A DNA stretch of 31,244 bases, taken from IMG/VR virus record IMGVR_UViG_3300030110_002929, positions 11,941-43,184 of that record. The stretch is one strand, 5' to 3'. Made by a program: the position numbers and the translations under genes. Below are positions 14,801 to 22,000 of this stretch, piece by piece (within the stretch, counting starts at the first letter, position 1; the number at the start of each line of letters is the position of its first letter). The stretch is from a virus. The notes beneath the pieces were generated by a model. That model searched no databases. It had not been told where the DNA came from and worked only from the letters and a program-made list of their open reading frames with translations.

Positions 14801-17800
14801 TAAATCTAGATAAAGCATAAACAAAATCATTAAAGTCTGTAAGCATAAGCTCTTGACTATCCATCTTAACATACTTTCTATTTCTACGCGCATCTTGTTT
14901 TGCATTTTCAGGTGTGCTAAATACACCAGACAACATACTTATATTATGTTCTTTACCTGTCCTATCAGACAACATTAATGCATATATATTACTATATCTA
15001 CCTACATCTTCGTTGATAAATCCTAAACCTTTCATCAATGAAATATATGCGTCTATATTTTGTTGTGCTAAAGTTGCATAGTTTTCATTTTTATTATGCA
15101 ATGAGTTTTCTTTATTAATAGTTAAAGTAGGATTTTCTGCTACATCATTAACTTGTGTTATATAATTCTTAGCTCTTGATTGAACTATCAAGTCACCTAA
15201 TAGTTTATTAAACCCACCTTTTATTTGTAACACACCACCTTGTACGAAATCACTTTGTCTTGATTGGAATAGTTGTTTTAATGAAGAATATCTTTTGTTA
15301 TCAAATGTATATTGATTACCTGTTTCTGTAAGTTTTCTTTTATCAATAAATGCCCAATAAGACGAATCACCATATAGAGATGTAAGCGCTTCTGCTATAC
15401 CATTACCAGATTCAATAGCAGCTATCATAGCTTTTACTGTATTTCTATCTTCTTGTATTGTAGGTCTAAAGTATTTATTAGCTTGTTTGGTTAGTGTAGA
15501 TTGCCATCTAGCTTCGTCTTTACTAAATGATATGCCTGGAACCCAAGTGGTTTGTTTATTATCACCTCTCATAAACCCTACCTCTTTCATTGTTTCAATC
15601 TTTTTATTAGCAAAGTCAATAGACATTTCTAATAATAAAGCATCTACAAATGCATCTTTTTTAAGTTTAGATTTAAGGAATGCTACAAATCTAGCTACAG
15701 ATGCATTATCACTATTAGTAACAGAATTTACAAATGTAAATACATCACGCTTTTTACTTTGCTGTCCTAATGAATGTAGCTCAGATAATAAATCCTTCAC
15801 ATCTACAGGGTTTTTATCATTCTTTTTACTTTCTTCTATAGAATAAGCCTGAATAAGCTTTGATGTAGTATCGCCAAATAATGTTTCTTCTTGATCGTAT
15901 ATGTTGCCTTTATCGTTTTCTTCTGCTACCTGCTCATTTTCTTGATTAAAACTAAATACTAATGAGTCATCAGACCTTTCGCCCTGATTAAGTCTTGCAT
16001 CTACAGATTGTATAAGTCCATCTACAACTCTTTGATATTCTGCAAAAGATAATCTTTCTACCTGTGCTCTAATCTTTCTAAGTAGATAGTCATGTTCTAC
16101 AGATGTTACTTCAAATGGTGGAGTTTGTTTATCTGTATTATATGTTTTATTGTTTTGTTTATATATTTCTTTTGCTATTTCTTGTACAGCATCTTCACCC
16201 TTGACACCTTTAGCTACTACCTTTTGTTCTATAATTCTAAACAATCCAACCGTTGATATAGCATCAAATCTAGATTGCTTTAACATTGTGTTTTTACTAT
16301 AAGAGTTTTGTTTAAACTTATTGTCTTTATTTAAAATGTTAAAGTTTCTTTGAACATAAGTCATTGCCTCATCATAGTTCATTAATCTAACTTCAGGTAA
16401 AACTTTATCTAATACAGACTTTCCACCATCTTTATCAGCTAGATTAAATATACGTTTATACATACGCTTTAATAGACTATCATAGTTATTAGCGTCTGTT
16501 TTATTATCTATAACATTTCTAATGCCTCCACGTTTATTAAACTCTTCATTAGAATATGCAAATGCTTCTTCTAATAAACCAAACTGTGATTTATCTTGCA
16601 ATCTTTTAATTACACCATCTTCTGATAGTTTTGAAAATAAAGATTGTGTTGCATTTTTATAAGCTATAGTATTACCTGATTCGGATGACTTCTGTATAGT
16701 ATCTAACAAATTAGATATATCATCTTCTAAAGTTTCTTTGTCTTGCTTAAATAATGAATTTAATATATCTCCACCAGTGACAAATTTTTTACCAAGTTTG
16801 TATCTTGTTAGTAATGGATAATTATATTGAATATTATCTAACAACCTTACAACAGCTCCTCCTGGTGTTATAATTCTTCTTTTAATAAGTAAAGTATTAA
16901 GACGTTTTTGTATTGGTGTACCTGCTATTGATTGATAATATGGATGTGATAGCTCATGTATCAAATCAGTTTGCATAGCTTTTCTTGGATTTACTATAGC
17001 TGTACTAGCTAAAAATACAGCAGATGCAGGTGCACCAAATCCTTCTATAACTTGTCTATTTGTAAATGTTATATTTTTACCAGGAAACTTTTTTTCAAAA
17101 GCACGAGTTAAATATCTTCTAATGAAAAACTCTTCCATATCTACTCTTTCAAGATATGATCTAGCAGGTTCTTTATCGTTAGTATCTTTTCTTTTTGGAG
17201 TTTCTCTATTAAAGTCACTACTTTGATCATAGAGGCTTTGATTGTCTGTGTTGTCTTCTGCTGTTGTCTCTTCTTTTACAGATTCTTCTACTGCTTGTTT
17301 TGTTGGTCTTTTACTTTTTTCTTTTAATAAGTTTTCTATCTGTTCAGATTTTGCTTGACGTACGGACTCTTCTTTTTTAGTTAATTTTTTCCCTGTTTTA
17401 ATTTTTTGTGCAATGTCATTAATAACACCCTGTGAAACCTGTCCTGTGTCTACAAATTTGTTGTATGCCTCATCACTAAGTGCTTCAGTTTCTACTTTTT
17501 TTTTTATTTTTTCTCTTTTAGCTTCTACTTTTTCTGTAAGTTCATCAACTTTTTCTGTAGCTTTATCTACAACTTTTTTACCAACTTCTTTAGTTTTATC
17601 AACTACGGCTCCAGCAACATCTGCTATTGTTTCAGTAATAGTTTTATCTTTTAATTTACTTTCTACAAATGTTGTAATTTTATCTAACACCGCACCAGAT
17701 GCACCGACTAAATTTGCTTTTTTTATTTTTTGAACTATTTCTTTAGCTTTAGTTTTTACTTCTTCTGCTGATGGCACACGGTCACCAAATATTTCTCTTG

Positions 17801-20036
17801 CTGCACTTATTTCTTTTTCTAATGCTTCAGATGTTTTTGGTGCATTTTGCTTTAAATACTTTTTAGCAAAGTTTTTACCTTGATCAAATTGTTCTTGTAA
17901 GAATGTACGTAAATTTTGTGCTGGCTCACTTTGAATAACTTCTTGTGCTTTTTCTTGCGCAAGGCCTAACGCATCTCCAGTAGCTTTTACTACACCTTTT
18001 TCTCTAACAGCTTGTACTCCTTTTTGTACGCCTTCTTTAACAGCTTGTGCTCCTTTTTTTACAGTATCAACAACCTTTTCTACTGTTGTAGGTTTTTGTT
18101 GTAAACCTTCTGTAGTAAACTCTTGAAACTGTCCTGGCGTTAACCCTTTAGATGATCTTTTTACTTTGCCATCTTTTCTTAGTTTACCTGCTCTCAATGA
18201 AGCTATATTAGTAATTAATTCTTCATTAGATTGTATTTGTTCTTCTTGCAATTGTACAGCAACATCATGTTCTCTGTTTGTTAATTCAATTTGTTCTGCT
18301 AATACTTCAGGTTTATTCTTAATAGTTTCATTATGAAAATCTATTTGTTCTTGTCTTTGTTCATTAATTGCACCTATAGTTCGTTTAGCTTCTTCTATTT
18401 GTACACGAGCTAAAAATATTTGTTCTCTACCTGCTTGACTTAAAGAGTTATCTTTAAATGTAGTTCTGTATATATCTTCTGCTTGTTCTATTGCGGCTAT
18501 AGTGTCTTCACCTAAATCTGTTTGCATTTGTCCTTCAGCAACCATTCTTTCAACTCTTGACTTAGCTAAAGCTGCATTACCATTACTATCTATAACAGTA
18601 TAAGCTATATACTTTAATCTATTTTTTTGTGCTGAATCAAATTTGTTATCATCTATAAACTCTCCAAGTCTTGTTTCAGCTTCTTGTAATTGATACGATC
18701 TTTCAGCTATAGCATCAACATAACCCCCTCTAGAACCCATAGCTAAACCTAAAGCAAATGCACTTACTCGTGTTTGTAGCATTTCATCACTTTTGAAAAA
18801 TTCACTAAAAGTAACAAAGTCTTCGCCCTTTTGATCTGCTATAGCTCTACCTTTTATCCATTCTTGATAAACCTCCTGATATTGTTCGACCACACCTTCA
18901 GTTACACCTGTTGCACCTGCCTGTACAAATGGTAATATTTTTTGACCAAAGCTAGCTTGTTTTGGTATATTTCTTAAACCTGCTGTCAATCTACCTAATC
19001 CACCAAACACTAAACCAAACTGTGCTATATCTGCTGCAATCCAATTAGTATTATCTCTCCATACTTGCGATGCTGCAGCTTGCGCTTCTTGTGGTGTTAA
19101 ACCATCAGCTAATCCTTGCTGTAATGTTTCTCCTGCTACAAACGCTCCTTCTGCAAAGTTACCACCGACACCACCACCTATTGCTGATGCAATAATGTTT
19201 GGAGTTTTCTTTAATGTTTCTACTGCAACTTGTTCACCTTTTAATACACCTTTTTGTTTGGCTAATTTTTTACCAGCTTTTACAAGCTTTGGTTGATATA
19301 ATCTATCTGCTATACCAAACGTAGATGCCGCTTTATATACTTTATTAGAGTTAAGCATTATTCTTGTTGCAGTAGCTGCTGCACCTGCAGGTAAAAAGAA
19401 TGACATAGAATATGGTAAAAGCTTTGCTACATCAGTAGCCCAAAATCTTGGATCGGCTAATTGATTCCAACCTACAGATTTCATTTCTTCAGGAATAAAT
19501 GTAGTATTAGCATTCATTATATCTGAGCCTTTTCTTTGTAAAAAATCACCTATAGTAGTTTGCTGATCTACATCATCATCCCATGGTGTTACAACAGCCT
19601 TAAGATATTCAAAAGTATCTCCTGTACCTTGTATAAGTTGCCCTGTACCTGCAGCTAAACTTCTTGATAACATTGATTCAGAACCTGTAGCATCAGCTAA
19701 TGCAGCTCCACCAGCTATACCTGCGGCTAAACCTAATGGACCACCTAGTGCACCACCTATAACACCACCACCTACAGTAAAAGCGTCTTGAGCAGAAACT
19801 ATAGGAGCTAATGAAGCATTAGGATCAACACCCACGCCAGTAGGTTTGTAACCTAATTGTTCTTGTTGTAATTGATTTTGTTGCTGAACATACTGTTGTC
19901 CTGCATATGCACTTAAAGCATCATCTGCTTGTGTTTGTTCATTAAATATACTATCTAAAAAAGCACGAGTTCCCTGAGAACTCATACCTTCATCATACTG
20001 TTGTATATCTTCTTGTGGTGTATTGTTTTCTGCCAT
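8871..20036 (-). CDS. Giant virion protein: zincin motif plus RNA-polymerase-like core (putative virion RNAP)
   Basis: This 3721-aa protein (about 420 kDa) fills 36% of the window. Visible parts: a Gly/Ala-rich hydrophobic region (about 82-125); a Lys/Ala-rich amphipathic helical linker (about 650-945); a zinc-metallopeptidase motif HELSH (H1027, E1028, H1031); and a polymerase-like region. The latter has TDAQAY (1924-1929), RIPAHGKQSS (about 2270) and GADLDGD with D2313, D2315 and D2317. The first, second and last match features I recall from giant phage double-psi-barrel RNA polymerases, and DxDGD is the Mg-binding motif of cellular beta'. Hydrophobic helices lie near 3385-3412 and 3595-3615. 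In crAss-like phages such polymerases are packaged and injected for early transcription, and I infer the same here. TAATG overlaps occur at both ends. Confidence 0.75.
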   Translation of the reverse strand: MAENNTPQEDIQQYDEGMSSQGTRAFLDSIFNEQTQADDALSAYAGQQYVQQQNQLQQEQLGYKPTGVGVDPNASLAPIVSAQDAFTVGGGVIGGALGGPLGLAAGIAGGAALADATGSESMLSRSLAAGTGQLIQGTGDTFEYLKAVVTPWDDDVDQQTTIGDFLQRKGSDIMNANTTFIPEEMKSVGWNQLADPRFWATDVAKLLPYSMSFFLPAGAAATATRIMLNSNKVYKAASTFGIADRLYQPKLVKAGKKLAKQKGVLKGEQVAVETLKKTPNIIASAIGGGVGGNFAEGAFVAGETLQQGLADGLTPQEAQAAASQVWRDNTNWIAADIAQFGLVFGGLGRLTAGLRNIPKQASFGQKILPFVQAGATGVTEGVVEQYQEVYQEWIKGRAIADQKGEDFVTFSEFFKSDEMLQTRVSAFALGLAMGSRGGYVDAIAERSYQLQEAETRLGEFIDDNKFDSAQKNRLKYIAYTVIDSNGNAALAKSRVERMVAEGQMQTDLGEDTIAAIEQAEDIYRTTFKDNSLSQAGREQIFLARVQIEEAKRTIGAINEQRQEQIDFHNETIKNKPEVLAEQIELTNREHDVAVQLQEEQIQSNEELITNIASLRAGKLRKDGKVKRSSKGLTPGQFQEFTTEGLQQKPTTVEKVVDTVKKGAQAVKEGVQKGVQAVREKGVVKATGDALGLAQEKAQEVIQSEPAQNLRTFLQEQFDQGKNFAKKYLKQNAPKTSEALEKEISAAREIFGDRVPSAEEVKTKAKEIVQKIKKANLVGASGAVLDKITTFVESKLKDKTITETIADVAGAVVDKTKEVGKKVVDKATEKVDELTEKVEAKREKIKKKVETEALSDEAYNKFVDTGQVSQGVINDIAQKIKTGKKLTKKEESVRQAKSEQIENLLKEKSKRPTKQAVEESVKEETTAEDNTDNQSLYDQSSDFNRETPKRKDTNDKEPARSYLERVDMEEFFIRRYLTRAFEKKFPGKNITFTNRQVIEGFGAPASAVFLASTAIVNPRKAMQTDLIHELSHPYYQSIAGTPIQKRLNTLLIKRRIITPGGAVVRLLDNIQYNYPLLTRYKLGKKFVTGGDILNSLFKQDKETLEDDISNLLDTIQKSSESGNTIAYKNATQSLFSKLSEDGVIKRLQDKSQFGLLEEAFAYSNEEFNKRGGIRNVIDNKTDANNYDSLLKRMYKRIFNLADKDGGKSVLDKVLPEVRLMNYDEAMTYVQRNFNILNKDNKFKQNSYSKNTMLKQSRFDAISTVGLFRIIEQKVVAKGVKGEDAVQEIAKEIYKQNNKTYNTDKQTPPFEVTSVEHDYLLRKIRAQVERLSFAEYQRVVDGLIQSVDARLNQGERSDDSLVFSFNQENEQVAEENDKGNIYDQEETLFGDTTSKLIQAYSIEESKKNDKNPVDVKDLLSELHSLGQQSKKRDVFTFVNSVTNSDNASVARFVAFLKSKLKKDAFVDALLLEMSIDFANKKIETMKEVGFMRGDNKQTTWVPGISFSKDEARWQSTLTKQANKYFRPTIQEDRNTVKAMIAAIESGNGIAEALTSLYGDSSYWAFIDKRKLTETGNQYTFDNKRYSSLKQLFQSRQSDFVQGGVLQIKGGFNKLLGDLIVQSRAKNYITQVNDVAENPTLTINKENSLHNKNENYATLAQQNIDAYISLMKGLGFINEDVGRYSNIYALMLSDRTGKEHNISMLSGVFSTPENAKQDARRNRKYVKMDSQELMLTDFNDFVYALSRFNKGETVYYDQPIAVFGAAKRRYYVSTPIAQTLKQRQRLLQMALDAGYNDVKYKDGKRVNPFKIVKKKDGLALVGLKQYAKKFKKELLKDPDQIKLNTLIGEKGQKLKQGDIDNYLLNYSINKFFAQEFFIGKHKESESEIDYIKRAEGAIKRHTPHDRNTPIEFVAFQDVTDFDGFNATDAQAYVLPGDGEIIRKKFGSMRKVGNQFKHVYDYVETNNSKLIGKRTFAKFKIDEITPEMEQNSPYLKKIANILRARKERIGESRLIPGPEVTGQLHDFIPIATFESALKLYAGGEQYTYDLENTTEDEVVERQDDIYVDGTWAGVNGEGFGLQVELDKERHSFHMPSQLFGHHHTNLEAEEETMVSRMHELAARAMVGFEQKRSGNVIYSDKSTTEQRQKDTEFLSKLIGEEFFGNLNTSLSKYAPGLHPQLHKMLQQLASSRIVKFGTKAMFGGTIAYQTSPIGRDLKSYIKVSDLVDEVSGQQYKNNLNTLIEQGKDFVVSEAIIPASAKKDGIKVGDLVLGTRIPAHGKQSSVVFVVKGFAAEGVDGARSTIAIPSRVSHVMGADLDGDAIYLNYAHIGNVPGTTKISPLGQEARVQTNLLEDYQVAANELLDLNIKLLGDIEVDSRRYKEITTPIDIKEVAEDAIKAVESFYGKKLEMDNQLLPTGDAQFFNDNVPAQNMIGTIASLQRVLNVMAGHKVGFKFGINIKGYQEIDSLIDRFDEGKPEGDAFTVAQLLNIVLDNAKYQYANKLGLTPNTVNIYTFLARNGISIKDVATIMNHPIVKLYDKHRGDQSIMTTTDTNQAIKNAYKEYFNLVGEAGALSAVKKFSRSGDVNLDISKLKGKNRQTEEALFDLLYKTEKLTDEIFSIGKALSVHKSIPQHGHDAQQLINTITEDNANSFINPNTIDNFRSDPLVKHAIDLLQKQVDRQKSTSFMYTPEARQIIEYIQDTKKITLDFTRYEHRKLIDDYYLMKVAQAVPAVNYNNRTLKEVYNVLETYSQQPGSNFVKKYLLFSNVEGQSEYFQNNIQISPNEINKFSVEETIQQARNEFTLLPQEIKDALLQYDYIKNGLGFKGKSLTPLFAKDYVRNTFGLLDQLLETELDKQISIEAREIVDMSNELIRKHSNIFKKQKNADLAQKLTNKINAQKTVEPASSAKLKLDKREFYQDHLQELTQTLTFEEYLRFTGFDPLKLDNADKPTLNYLRSKYARYQDSVANVEQKENQLGDLERYSIERLTKEARELQDKEDELASPRLLYKLHLTIGKKAMKKQADKLRQTKPGFRETDEDITVIRKWFGANDMTSKRPEIQLMLNEMEKEYRKYVREVKKIVNEIDVVDRALIRSKSLKGVFNRRNRQLEIYGNMFNINQDERGRQSGISLKTQSEFNATNPSQQERDFYNKYLEITGKYRDLLGKDGMGEFYIPHVQMGNVEALSARGLLGLYANYLGSTTNIDSVMVKGTGADGKATNMTFGEFKELYLTEGGELTMKSGRRIYELRKLKKQAEQRLKEGVGSDGKTITASDLEMDTLMGNGLFSRFNAGRTTRAKELTSFNLAENLRQYVRSITFIKGTPKVNGEQAFEGMENMSTLVDGVIAVNRNMGNVNSAEYLTKVWRQKFLRNQSQVSPFGPTFDKATRFMVRWTALIHLGFSAAVGVGNILAGKYQELRAKGGKNFIKGEKRFWTSLKGRNDWAAMDILKRHRVVEMSFSDVVGQKDEFSKIESLAFLPMELSERWIQGAAFLGELSEEEYQKALNDKDYMIDEETVMKINATIATMHGEGYTQLDQRLLSMYSLGIAAQQFKRWFITLVYNRFKPEDIDRFGRESIGSYRAGYEFVNRMFTGEAKLSELQEEFRALPEFKQRAIISLLNGLGMTAMLLLVGAMSDDEDLYSKNIQKLSNDALIFTDTNRFVNYTLPPASISTGRNAMQFMRELSTFERFKRDSKYGDSGDLKARGTLRKILPFQDVTEKLLEK

Positions 20037-22000
20037 TATCTAAAGTATTTGCCCCAAATTTTAAATACACTTTCTTTTCTTTTAGCTTTATTTTTTTCGT
20101 TCTCTTTATAATATTCTAATAAAGAAGAAGGATCACCAGACTGATAAGCTTGATACAAAGATGGATTTTTTTCTGCAATTTTGCTAAAGTTATTCAATAT
20201 AATATTTACATTGTTAGAAAAACTAGCTTCTTGATTTGTTGCGTTTTGTCTTTGTAATTCTTCTTGTGCCATATCAAATACATCAGCCATAAAATATGGT
20301 AACATTCTTGGAGCAATATTATTTATTGCCATAGCCCCTAGTGTTTGTGGTGCATGTGTTTGATATAATGTTTCAATACCTACGCCATCACCTGTAGCAT
20401 AAATAGTATTAAGATTATCTATTACTTGTTTTTTTAGTTTTGATTTTCTTTCATTATCTGCTTTTTCAGCTACCACACCAGCTCTTGCATTTTTATTAAA
20501 TGATAATTGTTTGTCATAATTTTCATCTCGTAATGCACTTACAAAATAATCTTTACCTAAGTTTAATTCGTGATAGTATATATCATCTATGAACTCTGGT
20601 TCATTTAGTTGCATTATATATGCTGGTTCAAATTTTACAGATTCAACATCAGCCACACCTTCTAATACCTTATTTATATATGTAGCTCTATCTGTAGGAT
20701 CTAAATCTCTAACTCCTTTAACAAGTAATTTACTTTTGGTTTCTCCTGTTGCTTGATCAGTATAAACAGCTTTCATTCCTAAGAATACACCATTTATTTC
20801 CAAATCATCAGCAGTTCTATCCATATACCCTAAATCACCTTTCAATGATGCGCCTTTATAGTTATATGATTCCTCCATAAATGCTTCATCATTTTTTATC
20901 TTAAGAGTGCCGTTTCTTTTTGAATATAATCTATCACCTAAATAAGCATCTAATACTCTAAACTTCATATTAGAATCATTAGCAAACAATTCCGAAACAG
21001 CATCTAACTGTATACTTTCTTTAGAATCTAAATTATCTAAATTACTAGAAGCTCCAAATGCAGTTTCAAAATGTATATCTAAACCTTTTTGTTTGTAATA
21101 ATTAGCTGCACCTCCAAACTCTTGTATTTGCGCAGCTCTGATTCCATTACCCATAACTATTTCTTGAGACTTCATAAGTTCTTCTGGTAATGATGTAACT
21201 ATCTCAGCAGTACCAAATGTTGTAGGTAAATCTGCATCAGCCCCACCTGGACCTAATAATCTCATTCTAACATAATCATCACTTATTAAAGCGGGATTGT
21301 TTCTAAAATGTTCTGCTAATTGTCTTTCTTGATTCTTATCATAACCACCTTTACTAGATATATAATATGCATAATCAGAGCTAAATGTTTCTAAATTTGC
21401 TAATACATAATCTTGTTCATTTACTCTTTCATTGACTTTATATTCATCTATAAAATCAGTTTTTATTTCACCATCTAAGTGTCCTCTATAATTTATTATA
21501 TCTGTTTTGCCTGATAAGTAATTATTAATAGACTCTTGATCGCTAATAGGAAATAGATTTGCTTTACTAGGATCTGCTGCAGCTTCAAAATATTTAGCAT
21601 AGTTTGATGCATTTAATTTCATTTGATATACTTTATCATTATTATTAAGCTTATATGCATAAGCTTTTAAATCCTGATCAATACCTAGTCTTTTAGCTTT
21701 TTGATAACTACCAGCTTGTCTTATTTTTTCATTTATAGGCTCTAACAAGCTTTGTGATAATTCTTTAAAGTCTAATATATCTTTAGGTCTAGCATGTTCG
21801 CCTGTAATAGATTTTAACGCTAATTGATAAGATTCATCAATAATTTTTTGTGATGCTTCTGCATCTCTTTGGTCTAGTATTTGTTGTCTTTCTTGCGATT
21901 TTAAAATACTATCTAAATATCTTAATTGCTCTTGTTTATTTGATTTTCGATTACTCGATCCTAAAAAACCACTTAATGCGTTATATCCGTATGCGTCCAT
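20036..22000 (-). CDS. Putative internal virion (ejected cargo) protein
   Basis: This 654-aa protein begins MDAYGYNALSGFLGSSNRKS and is largely helical, with many Gln, Asn, Lys and Tyr. It opens with a coiled-coil-like segment (QLRYLDSILKSQERQQILDQ). No signal peptide, strong membrane helix or catalytic motif is visible. Its place between the lysozyme-bearing protein and the giant polymerase, with TAATG overlaps to both, is where podoviruses and crAss-like phages keep the internal proteins that leave the head with the DNA. I therefore call it cargo by context. A scaffold or tail-core role cannot be excluded. Confidence 0.6.
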   Translation of the reverse strand: MDAYGYNALSGFLGSSNRKSNKQEQLRYLDSILKSQERQQILDQRDAEASQKIIDESYQLALKSITGEHARPKDILDFKELSQSLLEPINEKIRQAGSYQKAKRLGIDQDLKAYAYKLNNNDKVYQMKLNASNYAKYFEAAADPSKANLFPISDQESINNYLSGKTDIINYRGHLDGEIKTDFIDEYKVNERVNEQDYVLANLETFSSDYAYYISSKGGYDKNQERQLAEHFRNNPALISDDYVRMRLLGPGGADADLPTTFGTAEIVTSLPEELMKSQEIVMGNGIRAAQIQEFGGAANYYKQKGLDIHFETAFGASSNLDNLDSKESIQLDAVSELFANDSNMKFRVLDAYLGDRLYSKRNGTLKIKNDEAFMEESYNYKGASLKGDLGYMDRTADDLEINGVFLGMKAVYTDQATGETKSKLLVKGVRDLDPTDRATYINKVLEGVADVESVKFEPAYIMQLNEPEFIDDIYYHELNLGKDYFVSALRDENYDKQLSFNKNARAGVVAEKADNERKSKLKKQVIDNLNTIYATGDGVGIETLYQTHAPQTLGAMAINNIAPRMLPYFMADVFDMAQEELQRQNATNQEASFSNNVNIILNNFSKIAEKNPSLYQAYQSGDPSSLLEYYKENEKNKAKRKESVFKIWGKYFR

